In this document: positions 11,310 through 21,956 of the stretch, one piece after another
Layout of the letters: the number at the start of each line of letters is the position of its first letter
How positions within the stretch are numbered: position 1 is the first letter of the stretch
Source: Bufo bufo
Lineage: Eukaryota; Chordata; Amphibia; Anura; Bufonidae
NCBI RefSeq assembly: GCF_905171765.1
Contig: NC_053390.1
Span: 505,830,301-505,894,300 of the forward strand
DNA length: 64,000 bases
Direction: 5' to 3'
The notes under the pieces: model-generated
Told to the model about the DNA's origin: nothing
The model's input: the letters and a program-made list of their open reading frames with translations, nothing else
The model's database searches: none
Translations under genes and position numbers: made by a program

Positions 11310-13962
11310 GTACCCCCCTTTCTAAGAGGGTCCCTGGACCCTCAAGACCAGGCCTCTCCGGATGGGAGCTATGAAAAGCCCGAATGAGTCTGTCCGCTTT
11401 TATCTCTGATGCTGGAACCCACATTCTCTCTTCGGAACCATAACCTTTCCAGTGCACCAGGTACTGAAGAGAGCGGCGAACATATCGTGAATCAACAATC
11501 TTTTCTACCTGAAACTCAAGACTGCCATCAACAACCACCGGTGGAGGCGGTAGTGGCAATGGTTCAGGAGGTTCTACATACCTCTTAAGCAGAGATCTGT
11601 GGAAGACATTATGGATCCTTAGAGTCTGAGGTAGCTCCAGACGAAAAGCCACCGGGTTAATGATCTTAATTACCCTATAAGGACCAATAAATCTCAGACC
11701 TAATTTCCACGAGGGAACCTTCAACTTGATATTTCTGGTAGACAACCACACCAAGTCATTCACCCCAAGGTCCGGACCTTCAGAGCGCTTCCTATCAGCC
11801 GCACGTTTGTATCTACCACCAATTCTCTTCAAACTTTCTTGCACACTCTGCCACACTGAAGAAAGTGAAGACGCAAATCGTTCCTCCTCGGGAATCCCAG
11901 ACGGCCCCCCCTCACTAAACGTACAAAACTGAGGATGGAAACCATACGCACCAAAAAATGGTGACTTATCGGTGGATTCTTGACGACGATTATTAATGGC
12001 AAACTCGGCTAACGGTAAATAAGATGACCATTCCTCCTGATTTTCGGAAACAAAGCATCTCAAATATGTCTCTAGGTTTTGATTGGTACGTTCAGTCTGA
12101 CCGTTGGACTGTGGATGGAAAGATGAAGAAAACGACAGATGAACCCCTAAACGAGAACAAAAAGCTTTCCAAAATTTAGAAACGAATTGGGTACCACGAT
12201 CCGAAACAATATCGGAAGGGACCCCGTGAAGCTTCACGATGTGGTCAATAAAAACCTGAGCCAGTGTGTTAGCATTAGGCAATGCGGCAAGAGCAATAAA
12301 GTGCACCATTTTACTGAATCTGTCAACAACTACAAGAATAACAGTCTTCCCTGCTGATACTGGTAGATCCGTAATGAAATCCATTGACAGGTGCGTCCAA
12401 GGCCTGTTGGGGATGGCCAGAGGTAAAAGACGCCCTGCCGGACGAGTATGATCTACCTTAGAACGAGCACAGGTAGCACATGCAGACACAAAATTCAACA
12501 CCTCCTGGCGCCATTTAGGCCACCAGAACCGACGAGACACTAACTCAGAGGTTGCCCTACTACCTGGGTGTCCTGCCAGTGTGGAGTTATGGTGTTCTTT
12601 TAGTATCTCCAGTCGTAAATTTTCTGGCACAAACAGTTTACCCGAGGGGTAGGAGGCCGGGGCGTCCCCCTGAGCTTCCAACACCCTCCCCTCCAAACCT
12701 GAGTGTAATGCAGAGACCACCACCCCCTTTTGCAAAATGGGCTCTGGTACCTCAACATCACCCCCTCCAGGAAAACTTCGAGACAATGCATCCGTCTTAG
12801 TATTTTTTGCCCCCGGGCGATAGGTTATTACAAAATTAAACCTAGTAAAAAATAACGACCACCGAGCCTGTCTAGGGGTGAGACGTTTAGCAGACTCCAG
12901 ATATAATAAGTTTTTGTGATCAGTAATCACCGTGACGGGATGAACCGCCCCCTCCAAAAAATGACGCCACTCCTCAAAAGCCAACTTAATAGCCAAAAGT
13001 TCCCTGTTGCCAATATCATAGTTGCTTTCTGCAGTAGACAATTTCTTCGAAAAGAAAGCACACGGACGCCATTCACCAGGGGACGGGCCCTGAGATAATA
13101 CCGCTCCCACCCCCACCTCTGATGCGTCAACCTCTACAATAAAAGGAAGCGAGACAGCTGGCTGTACGAGAATAGGGGCCGAGGTGAATCTCTCCTTCAG
13201 AGATGCAAAGGCAGTTTTGGCTGCATGTGACCATTTGGAAAAATCGTATCCCTTTCGGGTCATGTCCGTCAGTGGTTTGACCACCAAGGAATAGTTTTTT
13301 ATAAACTTTCTATAAAAATTGGCAAACCCCAGGAAGCGTTGCAATGCCTTCAGGTTCTCAGGCAGATCCCAGTCTATAATCGCCCGGACTTTCTCTGGAT
13401 CCATGCGGAAACCTGAATCTGACAACACATACCCCAGAAATGGCAGTTCTTTTACGGCGAACACACATTTTTCTAACTTAGCAAACAATTTGTTGGCCCT
13501 TAATATCTGCAGCACTTGTCTCACATGGATCTTATGTGTATCCAGATCCGGGGAATAGACCAGGATGTCATCAAGATATATCACAACAAATCTCCCGATA
13601 AGGTGACTAAAAATATCGTTGACAAAATGTTGGAATACCGCAGGCGCATTAGTAAGACCAAATGGCATGACCAGATTTTCATAATGCCCTTCCGGAGTAT
13701 TAAAATCCGTCTTCCACTCATCCCCCTCTTTGATGCGAACCAGGTTATAGGCTCCTCTGAGATCCATTTTGGAGAACCATTTAGCACCAGCAACCTGATT
13801 AAAGAGGTCGGGAATGAGAGGAAGAGGATAGGGATCTCGGATAGTTATCCGGTTTAATTCCCGGAAATCCAGGCAAGGACGTAGGCCCCCATCTTTCTTT
13901 TTAACGAAAAAGAACCCTGCAGCCACAGGTGAAGAAGAGGGTCTGATGTGTCCCTTAGCCAA
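11296..13962 (-). CDS. pol: Gypsy pol: reverse transcriptase, RNase H, integrase, chromodomain
   Basis: An uninterrupted 888-codon frame. RT runs from about residue 5 to 200, with KKDGGLRPCLDFRELN, MDLRGAYN, FGLTNAPA and the catalytic YLDD at about 129-132. RNase H follows, with VEVDASEVGVGAVLSQ and ITDHKNL. The integrase zinc region HHNSTLAGHPG...CATC lies near 480-520. The integrase triad is visible in HLSMDFIT, DIVSDRGTQF and HPQSNGQTERTNQ. A C-terminal chromodomain (EKIVDSRYVRR, YLVHWKGYG, WVPASEI) near 825-870 should steer integration to modified histones. The upstream gag-pro frame overlaps by 8 bases in a different register. The first residues of RT are encoded in the upstream frame, so the ATG here is probably not a natural start. 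Confidence 0.95.
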   Translation of the reverse strand: MAKGHIRPSSSPVAAGFFFVKKKDGGLRPCLDFRELNRITIRDPYPLPLIPDLFNQVAGAKWFSKMDLRGAYNLVRIKEGDEWKTDFNTPEGHYENLVMPFGLTNAPAVFQHFVNDIFSHLIGRFVVIYLDDILVYSPDLDTHKIHVRQVLQILRANKLFAKLEKCVFAVKELPFLGYVLSDSGFRMDPEKVRAIIDWDLPENLKALQRFLGFANFYRKFIKNYSLVVKPLTDMTRKGYDFSKWSHAAKTAFASLKERFTSAPILVQPAVSLPFIVEVDASEVGVGAVLSQGPSPGEWRPCAFFSKKLSTAESNYDIGNRELLAIKLAFEEWRHFLEGAVHPVTVITDHKNLLYLESAKRLTPRQARWSLFFTRFNFVITYRPGAKNTKTDALSRSFPGGGDVEVPEPILQKGVVVSALHSGLEGRVLEAQGDAPASYPSGKLFVPENLRLEILKEHHNSTLAGHPGSRATSELVSRRFWWPKWRQEVLNFVSACATCARSKVDHTRPAGRLLPLAIPNRPWTHLSMDFITDLPVSAGKTVILVVVDRFSKMVHFIALAALPNANTLAQVFIDHIVKLHGVPSDIVSDRGTQFVSKFWKAFCSRLGVHLSFSSSFHPQSNGQTERTNQNLETYLRCFVSENQEEWSSYLPLAEFAINNRRQESTDKSPFFGAYGFHPQFCTFSEGGPSGIPEEERFASSLSSVWQSVQESLKRIGGRYKRAADRKRSEGPDLGVNDLVWLSTRNIKLKVPSWKLGLRFIGPYRVIKIINPVAFRLELPQTLRIHNVFHRSLLKRYVEPPEPLPLPPPPVVVDGSLEFQVEKIVDSRYVRRSLQYLVHWKGYGSEERMWVPASEIKADRLIRAFHSSHPERPGLEGPGTLLERGVLSRL
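11310..11322 (-). promoter_or_regulatory. Polypurine tract
   Basis: On the minus strand AGAAAGGGGGGTAC lies directly before the 3' LTR, the expected position of the plus-strand primer. Purity and position support the call. Confidence 0.75.
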
Positions 13963-15489
13963 ACTCCGAAATATAATCTTTCATAGCCTTCCTCTCCGGG
14001 CCGGAAAGATTGTATAACCGGGTTTTAGGTAGTTTGGCCCCAGGTAGTAGATTAATCGGGCAATCATATGGACGATGAGGTGGTAACCCCTGACAACCCT
14101 TCTCAGAGAACACATCCATAAAATCTGACAGAAAGGCAGGTAAAGATGTTACAGAGAGTGTAGAGCACCTACTACTCAAGCAGTTGTCCTTACAATGTTC
14201 ACTCCACTCCACAATCTCCCCGGCCTGCCAATCCACCACTGGATTGTGAGTCACCAGCCAGGGAAGCCCCAATACCATAGGAGCCGGAAGACCGTCCAGG
14301 ACATAACACGAGATATGCTCTTTATGGAGGTCCCCTACCTGCAGATGGATATTATGAATGATCTGAGTTAACTCTCTCTGAGTAAGAGGGGAGGAGTCGA
14401 TGGCAAAAACAGGAATAGTTCTGCGTATAGGTTCTGGAGTAAAACCCAGAGCCTGAGCAAACCGTGAATCCACCAAGTTGACCCCCGCCCCACTGTCCAA
14501 AAAGACGGAACAGATCTCAGTCTTATTGCCCGCCTCAACGGTAGCGGACAACAAAAACTGAGACATGCGTATGGAGGAAACGAATACGCCCAGACTGTTA
14601 TCCTCCGCACAATCTGGGGACTCTAGTTTTCCCGGGGGCTCCTTTGTTTGTGGTCTCTTGGGTTCTGAGGGACAAACCTTTACAAAATGACCCCTCCCCC
14701 CACAACGAAAACAAACCTCTGACCTACAGCGGAACTTAGAAGGATTCACCCGTCTAGTGGCGCCCCCTATTTGCATTGGTTCGACTGGATCATAACAAAC
14801 CGATCCCTGCCCTATAGAGGCCTCCGTAAAATTTAATAGTCTCTCCCTGAGTCGTCTGTCGATTCTTATGGACAGAGACATAGCAGCCTCCAGAGACCCA
14901 GGGACCTCGTATACCGCAGGCGTGTCTTTTAATTTTTCAGACAACCCCAGGCAGAACTGACTCCTAAGGGCCGAGTCATTCCATAACGTATCAGTAGCCC
15001 ACCTACGGAATTCGGAACAATATAGTTCAGCAGACCGGTTCTCTTGCCGGAGTCTACGTAGCTTAGACTCAGCCAGTGAGACCCTGTCCGGGTCATCATA
15101 TACGAGACCCAGGGCTTCAAAAAACTCCTCCACTGATCGTAAGGCCAGAGAGTCTGATGGTAGGGAGAAAGCCCAAGCCTGCGGATCTCCTTGCAGGAGA
15201 GAAATTACAATACCCACCCGTTGTTCCTCACCGCCGGAGGATCTAGGGCGTAACCTGAAGAACAATTTGCAAGCTTCTTAGAAGGTTACAAATTGGTCTC
15301 TCCCTCCTGAGAACCTATCAGGTAAAGCCACTTTTGGCTCAGGAGTACCTTGGTTTCCCGTAGCAACGGTGGAACCCAAGGATGGCTGCTGCTGCTGCAG
15401 CACTGTTGCTTTTAATCCTGCCACTTTAATCCTGCCACTTCAAGGGATAATCCCTGTAATTGTTTCTCCAAAACCGTAACCGGATCCAT
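13955..15489 (-). pseudogene. gag: Gypsy gag-protease, N-terminus broken
   Basis: The likely start is the ATG at 15489 (codons MDPVTVLEKQLQ), followed by a Gln-rich stretch. A 14-bp tandem duplication (15411-15438) shifts the frame, and a TAA at 15280-15278 interrupts it again. From 15277 the frame is open for about 440 codons to 13955. The Gag capsid-like region has WAFSLP and LYCSEFRRWA. A CCHC knuckle, CFRCGGRGHFVKVC, lies at about 185-198 of the open part. The retroviral-type protease has VFLDSGAGVNLVD at about 255-266. The end of the frame encodes the RT lead-in (LPPHRPYDCPI) and stops at the junction with pol, where the frame changes. Pro and part of RT are therefore uncoupled from pol. 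Confidence 0.9.
15411..15438. repeat. 14-bp tandem duplication within gag
   Basis: TTTAATCCTGCCAC is present twice, back to back. Fourteen is not a multiple of three, so this shifts the gag frame about 25 codons after the start. Confidence 0.95.
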
Positions 15490-15573
15490 AGTGGAACTGA
15501 AAAATACAAAGCAAAACAGCAAGCAAAAAATAAATAAAAATGTCACTTTTTTTTTTTTAAAGGCCAGATATAC

Positions 15574-16221
15574 TGTCACGACCGCTACCCCAGCAGCAGT
15601 CGTGTCGCACCAGACGGAGGGGAAGGGGGACCCTTATCTACGGATGGGAATAGTATGGCCACCCCTGACTAACCCTAAGCTGGCACCTGTCTGCCCTGAT
15701 ACCCTAGACGGGGTGTGAACCTGTGCGGCGAGCAGGATGCCTAAACCCTCAGTCACCCTAACAAGCCTAGAGTGGGGAAAGGCCGATGGGAGCACTAGTC
15801 ACCATCACTCATGTCTAGGAGAACAGCAGGGGAAGACAGCAACAAACAAACTATATCAGAGATAGACTTATCCAGTCACGAGCAGAGAAGGCGATCCCAA
15901 TCACGACAGTCCACGCCGGACAAGAGCTCCACAGCAACACCATCAAACGATCTCCTTCAAAGGTCAGAATAGAACTGGAAGTAAGGACTATATCTGGCGA
16001 TGACTGCAAGTGAAAGTGAAACTAATATAGTAGCTGGGAGTGGCAGACAGGACTCACCTGAGAAGGATGCCTACAAACTCCCAGTCAGGACAAAAAGGTT
16101 CACAAGGCAAAACCCAGATGACATACCCTGAACCACGGAGCAAACTCACAAGCTATCGCGAGTAGCAAGTCGCTGCGACCTTCTCCTCCCAGACCTGTCT
16201 GGATCAGTCACAGTCGTGACA
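15574..16221 (-). repeat. 5' LTR of the gypsy element
   Basis: Same length and ends as the LTR at 10662-11309. It lies upstream of gag on the minus strand and should contain the promoter. I could not match the primer-binding site just inside it (GTATATCTGGCC on the minus strand, then an A-run) to a tRNA with confidence. Confidence 0.95.
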
Positions 16222-16333
16222 AGCTCTTAGGGTTTTATAGGGTTCACCTATAAGCTCCTTAGTTTGGGATCAGGCCAGTCGCTCGTTTATTCATAAGTTC
16301 CAGCTATCTGCAAACCTCACCCGTGACAATATA

Positions 16334-17378
16334 AAAAATGCAGAGCAACCCCAGGCATGTTGTCTGCTAGACCAGCGGGTGGTCTAACCCATTCAATAGA
16401 TGAATGAAATAATATCAGAAGCCATAACTCCGACCTCATAACACCCACATCCTCAGAACCCTAATAATTGTGTTCAGCCTGACATAGTTTTCGGGGGGAG
16501 TCTATACACGCCATACTGAACATGAGGCATTTCTCGGTATTCAGTATCTGGCCTTCTGGAAAGCATGACTCGATCGTGTTTGGTGTCTGTATGACCGGGA
16601 CGAGGCAACTCAGATTATGGGATCTTACCTTTAACCGCAGTCCCTGTCATACGGCGAGGAATCACCGTGATTCATATTGCGACATCGGTCAGCCATGTGG
16701 GAAGGTAGGGCAAAAACCTGAATAATATCAGGCGTCCCAGAAGGCCGGACCGAAAGGAGGGAGGTTCCCTCACAGCCCTCCCCTAGGCTGAGGGGGGATA
16801 AAAATGGGTGTTTGGGAACAGGTAATTGTCAGCCATTTTGGGGATCCACATCGTTTGCAGTGACTGCCATTTCTTCAGGTGTTCCCACAGCCGGATTATA
16901 ACTGCTGCATCTCAGTAAGCCAATATTCTGTATTTTATCCCTTTTATTTTATCTGTTTTACTGCATTGTTATTGTATGTATATTTTTTATCTGACACTTT
17001 CTTTTAGTATTGCACTGCACTATTGTGTATTAAATTAAAAAATTGATAAGTCCCTTCGCTGTGGTCTTATAGAACTTGCTCTTTCAGAGGGAATATCGTT
17101 ACCAGTAGTGTTTCAGAGGATTTTAGGTCCCATATAGATAACTTGTTACAGTGTTAAATTTGGGTTGATAGAATATCTGCGTATAGGCCCCTATTGCCTT
17201 ATAGTATAGGTGGTGGCAGCTATTGTGATATAAAATATTGGGGTATTAGAATCTAGGGGAATAAGTTAGCATAATTCCGTCATCTAGAATAGGTGGGTGG
17301 GAATTTCTGTGGTAACTTGATGAGCTCACTAGTATAATTCACCTCAGTGACGTGACATATTGAGTAGGGATCGTGACA
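16334..17378. other. Non-coding block, possibly an old LTR
   Basis: A TATA-like GGGGATAAAAATG at about 16795, a downstream ATTAAATTAAAAAATTG at about 17030 and a run of short CG-containing words give the look of a retroviral LTR reading on the plus strand. No matched target duplication or clear TG...CA pair could be found, so this is a weak inference. There is no coding frame. Confidence 0.3.
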
Positions 17379-17638
17379 GAGTCCATTGTGGGAATCACAC
17401 TCCGTGTGTGAGCATGATCCTCTGTTCTGGACTTCCAGGAGTGCAGGACATTATCATGATTTATAATACTAGGTGCCTCTGCTTGACCTCAAACTGACAG
17501 CTTTATTTCACTATGATTCTGTACAAGTATGGTCAAGCAGAGACACACATCATTATAAATCATAATAATGCTGTGCGCTTCTGCAAGTCCAGAACGGAGG
17601 CTCATGCTCACGCACGGTGTAAATCCCGCAATAGACTC
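17379..17638. mobile_element. Palindromic MITE, 260 bp
   Basis: The arms (about 17379-17488 and 17530-17638) are near-perfect inverted repeats. They start GAGTC(C/T)ATTG(T/C)GGGA, pass through GTGAGCATGA and GTTCTGGACTT, and end GCTTGACC. The small loop is ACAGCTTTATTTCACTATG. The terminal GAGTC suggests a specific family, but no target duplication is obvious. Confidence 0.85.
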
Positions 17639-18499
17639 GTGTTCAGCAGCCCTTAGACATTCCATTTTGCAAACCTTACCACTAAATGTATTTTACCGGT
17701 GTGCAAAGTGTGTATGGAGAGGACTGAGGTGATGATCCTATTCCATACACAGCAGATGCTGGCTGTGTTATACTGTGCATTGGCTGGGATTGGAGCCTTT
17801 GGGGATAACTCTGATCCTGGATACTTAATTTGTAGCATGACGCGGTCAGTTTTGAGCAGTTGTTGTGGCAGCTGGGGCCTTGTGAAATGCAGTGTACGGT
17901 ACAAGCAATCGAGAGATTGCATGTTCAAGTCCTGTAAAGAAAATGTAAAAATGTGTTTAAAATTTTAAAAACAAAACATAAAAACCTACAAATATTAGAA
18001 ATTCAATTTACCTCCTTTATCATAATAAAAAAAGATATGACTATTTGGTATAGCCATGTTCAAAAATATTCAAGCTACTAAAATATCATGTTAATTATCC
18101 TGTTTGGTGAGCACTATAAAAAAAAATAATCCTAACACAATAATTGCCTTTATTTTTTTGTCAACTTGCCTCTCCATAAAATGAAATAAAATAACGGGTA
18201 TTATCAAACTATTACAAGTTCCCAAAATTGTTTTTACTAAGCACTAGAGTTCACCCTGCAAAAAAAGCCCTCAGACAACTATGTCAATAGAAAAATAAAA
18301 AAGTTATGGGTCTCTAGATATGGCAACAAAACACAATTTAATTTTAGAAATGGTTCCAAAACAGAATAAACACTATATAAAGATACCTTACTGCCTTTTA
18401 AATATGCTTATGTAGCATAGCAAGAAAAATAGCTAAGTCAGCCTTACAACTGCAAGTAGTTATTTCAGGACTTTTTTTCTTTTTCCTCAGTTCAAAGAC
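17639..18499. other. Degenerate interspersed repeat, non-coding
   Basis: From about 17890 the sequence has TGTTCAAGTCCTGTAAA, an A-rich stretch, TTTGGTATAGCCATGTT, TGGTGAGCACTATAAA, and CCCTCAGACAACTATGTCAA...AAAAAGTTATGG. Related blocks occur at 9340-9514 and in the TTAA elements. It is very decayed, with no gene. Confidence 0.4.
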
Positions 18500-19290
18500 T
18501 CTCGATAGTCACACATCATTTCATACAATATGAATCACAAAATCAAGGCCTTAAAAAACATCATCAGCAAATTCCCAAAAAACAAAATTGGTAGTCAAGA
18601 TTGCCTTAAAGAAGTCTTCTCCATTGTGTAAATTTCCAGTTATCCTCTGCCTTACCTTCTCCCATTCTTTTCTTGTCGACCAGATAAACTGTGTATAATC
18701 TGGATAAAAAAAACTTCCAGCAATCCTCAGGAGAAAGAGACAAAGATTACATTTCTTGTATCCCATACAACTCCTTAAAAATACTAAAAATGATCCAATA
18801 AACATGTGAGTCTTTTTGGGCTTTAAAATCTTGACCAACTAAAACACATTCAAAAGTAAAATTGCTAAGACCTGTAAGTGCCATAAAAATCCTTTCTAAA
18901 ATCTTAAAACATTGTCAGGCAAAGAGACAACTCCCAAAATATGCTGATTGTCATCAATGCCTCCACAATCCACTCTTGGACATTTTTCTCTCAGTGGAAT
19001 TCCTCTTCCGTTCAATACTGCTCTAGTTGCGAGACAACCATGTAATGACAACCAAACAATGGTCTCTTTGTCTGTTCGTTAGACCAAAAACATTAAAAAC
19101 TTTTCACGTTTTACTTGCTTGTACATGGTTGCAGAATGGCACATCACATAACACTGCTTTACTTTTAAAACATTGAATAGTTTCATCTCTCTCAGGATTA
19201 CCCAAGGAGCTCAGATTATACTGATCATTAAAGGATTTAAGGACCACATAGAAGGAAGGCAGCACCAATGACATTGGTCTCTTCAAATTA
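18500..19290 (-). pseudogene. 3' part of a Tx1/L1-group LINE ORF2, decayed
   Basis: On the minus strand between about 19085 and 18915, one frame reads ETIVWLSLHGCLATRA, then GRGIPL and CPRVDCGG. This is the Cys-rich C-terminal region typical of Tx1/L1-group ORF2 proteins. Upstream (19104-19286) SFYVVLKSFNDQYNL and downstream (18551-18838) SFFYPDYTQFIWSTRKEWEKV probably continue the same protein in shifted frames. RT motifs are absent because the copy is 5'-truncated. Confidence 0.55.
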
Positions 19291-19355
19291 TTTATATATA
19301 TATATATATATATATATGTATACAGTACGTATGTATATATATATATATATATATC
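19290..19355. repeat. (TA)n microsatellite
   Basis: TA repeats with one interruption (GTATACAGTACGTATG), then a CTCACTCGCTCGCTCAC stretch. Confidence 0.9.
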
Positions 19356-20925
19356 TCACTCGCTCGCTCACTCTCTCCCAAATCTTAAAAAAATAACTTA
19401 CTGTGTGTCTTGTAGGATATATCTAGGGGAAATGCTCACATTTTTCATATCAGCTAAAAGCTAAACATTATCGCATTACTATTGTGTAGATTTGTGATTG
19501 TATACTATGGCAATTAAAAAATGTGTAGAATATGTATTCAATTTCCATTTTCTGACAGCCAAAACCTTTTTTATATTTCATCTAGAGAGCTGTATGAGAG
19601 CATGTTTTTGAGGAATGAGCTGCAGTTTTTATTGGTAAAATTTTTGTGGCACTGTTATTAAATTTTTTGGGAGGAGAAAAGATATATATTTTTAGATGTA
19701 AAATTGGGAAAGGGGTGTGATTTAATCATTTCATTTTATTTTTACATTTTTTTTAACTATTAGCCCCCTTAAGGGGTTAGAACCTGGGATCTTTTGATCC
19801 CTTGTCCTATTCACGCTAATAGAGATCTATTGGGGCTGAGTTGCGATACCAAGCTCAGCCGCTATACAATGTATGACTCTGTGCTTGGTAAGCTGCGAGA
19901 CAGCATTTTCATTTTGGAGCCTTGCTGGACAGCTCCTGTTGTCCTGGATATCTGATAGTTTTATTTGGAATGATCAATGTAATTTATGGTGTACCTCTTC
20001 AGCTTTAACTTCCATTACTCAGTTCTAAAAGGCAGAGGCAAAATGTAGGGAATGCCACACCACAAATTTGTACTTTTGCTTTTTCTATATATATCTTACA
20101 AAAATTAACCTAAAATCAGAGCTTGATGCACTTTGGCAAGTTTTAAGTAACATTACTTCTGAAAAACATTTTGGTTGGTGCGGTTAATGCTTAGACATTA
20201 CCTGCAATTATGGTAAATCCATTACTTCCTCTAAAAAGAAAAGGGCTTAAAACACAGCAGTTTAAAGCCAAATTTGTCTGTGTTTTCCGAACAAAAGACC
20301 AGAAAATACTTACAGCCACAAGGTCATGACATAATTTGCTGTTTAGATGGTAAAAATATTACAAGTGAACTTTGGTATTCTAAGAGCTCTATATAAATGG
20401 ACTCTAGAATTAAGGTCTTCAATTAATTTTGTTCTAGTGCAATTTATATTTTATCTAAAATCAGTAGTGGAGCCGAAAAAAAGAAGAAATAAATGAAGAA
20501 CATATATAGAGGATTACTTGTGAAGTTTCAATTTAAATCTGCACTGATAATCAGCTACTCAATATGGTAAAATGCATTGAAAGAGGGTAACCCCTTCCTA
20601 CCTTGTAACACAGTTGCATGTCATCATGAGTGGGTTGTTCCTGTGAACCTCTATATTGTTACAAGGCAGTCAAGATGTGGGCACACGATCTGTGCCCGCA
20701 CCAGCACTTGTGTTTTCTAGATGGATTATACAGCTTGCAGCTCAGTCTAATGGTGAGAATTAACAATTACTCCAGTCCCAGGCATTTAACCTTTTAAAGA
20801 CCCCGGTCAATAGTGACCATGATGACACCTAAGTGATTTTACAGAAGGGAAGGGCTCCTTCTTTAAACCCATGGAGGCTGCCATGGCATCGGTGGGCTAA
20901 CAAAGACCCCTAAATATACCATACA
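19356..20925. other. Non-coding, probable old repeat fragments
   Basis: No gene is visible. Segments near 19750-19960 and 20590-20900 (GGGTAACCCCTTCCTACC, GACCCCGGTCAATAGTGACC, ATCGGTGGGCTAACA) resemble the internal parts of TTAA-type repeats elsewhere in the window. They are fragmentary and unbounded. Confidence 0.4.
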
Positions 20926-21199
20926 CAATGGCATGCAATATTTGGGCACCCCTGGTCAAAATGACGGTTACTATGAATAGTTAAGCAAGTTGAAGATGAA
21001 ATGATCTCCAAAAGGCATAAAGCTACAGTACAATCACACATTACCTTTTGCATTTTAAGCAAAAAAATTATAAAAATTATTTTTATCTTTTACATTTTCA
21101 AAATAACAAAAAAAAGGAAAAGGACCCAAAGCAAAAGTTTGGGCACCCTGCATGTTTAGTACCTAGTAGCACCTCCTCTGGCAAGTATCACAGCTTGTA

Positions 21200-21470
21200 A
21201 ACACTTTTTGTAGCCAACCAAGGGTCATTCAATTCTTGTTTGAGGGATTTTCATCCATTTTTCCTTACAAAAGTCTTCCAGTTCTGTGAGATTCCTCGGC
21301 CAATCTTGAATGCACTGCTCTTTTAAGGTCTATCCACAAATTTTTTATGATGTTCAGGTCAGGGGACTGTAAAACCTTAAGCTTGCGCCTTTTGAGGAAG
21401 TTTATTGTGGATTTTGAGGTGTGTTTAGGATCATTATTGCACAACAATTTACAAAACCAAAATAATACAC
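21200..21470 (-). pseudogene. C-terminal fragment of Tc1 transposase
   Basis: The minus-strand frame shows [19 protein letters not shown], then [20 protein letters not shown]. This is the second Asp and the Glu region of a DD34E transposase, with the catalytic Glu position now Lys (NIIKN instead of NIIEN) and a small deletion before SPDLN. The remainder of the C-terminus is out of frame. It belongs to the element at 20926-26051. Confidence 0.75.
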
Positions 21471-21956
21471 TGATATTGCTTAACCACTTGCCATCTGGGC
21501 CATTTGCCCCCTTCCTGACCAGGCCAAATTTTGCAAAACTGACATATCTCACTTTATGTGGTAATAACTTTGGAACGCCTTTATTTATCCAAGTCATTCA
21601 GAGATTGTTTTCTCGTGACACATTGTACTTCATGATAATCATAAATTTGAGTCAAAATATTTCACCTTTATTTATGAAAAAATCCCAAATTTACCCAAAA
21701 ATTTGAAAAATTTGCAATTTTCTAAATTTCAAACTGCTTTTAAAACAGAAAGTGATACCTCATAAAATATTTATTATTTAACATTCCCCATATGTCTACT
21801 TTATGTTGGCATCATTTTGGAAATGTCATTTTATTTTTTTAGGACGTTAGAAGGCTTTGAAGTTTAGAAGCAATTCTTCAAATTTATAAGAAAATTGCCA
21901 AAACCCACTTTATAAGGACCAGTTCAGGTCTGAAGTCACTTTGTGGGGCCTACATA

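Larger units (their letters stand above)
10662..16221 (-). mobile_element. Full-length Ty3/gypsy chromodomain retrotransposon (chromovirus)
   Basis: Two 648-bp LTRs in the same orientation bracket gag-pro and pol on the minus strand. Perfect 5-bp target duplications AGCTC lie at 10657-10661 and 16222-16226. Total length is 5560 bp. The domain order is Gag with a CCHC knuckle, aspartic protease, reverse transcriptase, RNase H, integrase and C-terminal chromodomain, as in vertebrate (V-clade) chromoviruses. There is no envelope gene. I count 8 differences between the LTRs (7 transitions), about 1.2%, so the insertion is recent. Three lesions prevent a continuous Gag-Pol: a 14-bp duplication, a stop near the gag start, and a frame break before RT. 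Confidence 0.97.
10234..16328. mobile_element. Older solo LTR of a Ty3/gypsy-type element, split by a younger gypsy insertion
   Basis: If the inserted gypsy element is removed, a ~530-bp sequence remains that starts TGTCACCGCC (10234) and ends CCCGTGACA (16328). TGTCAC...GTGACA ends match the style of the younger element's LTRs. Flanking pentamers are ATATT (10229-10233) and ATATA (16329-16333), a 4/5 match expected of an old 5-bp duplication. There is no internal region, so it is a solo LTR. The identification rests on the ends and the flanks. The sequence between is not alignable by eye to the younger LTR. Confidence 0.6.

Noticed and set aside
13516..13857. 113-codon plus-strand frame
   Set aside because: Antisense shadow of the gypsy reverse transcriptase.
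17893..17940. tRNA-like TGTTCAAGTCC (possible B box)
   Set aside because: No cloverleaf, no matching A box at the proper distance, and the same text occurs in a degenerate dispersed repeat at 9370.
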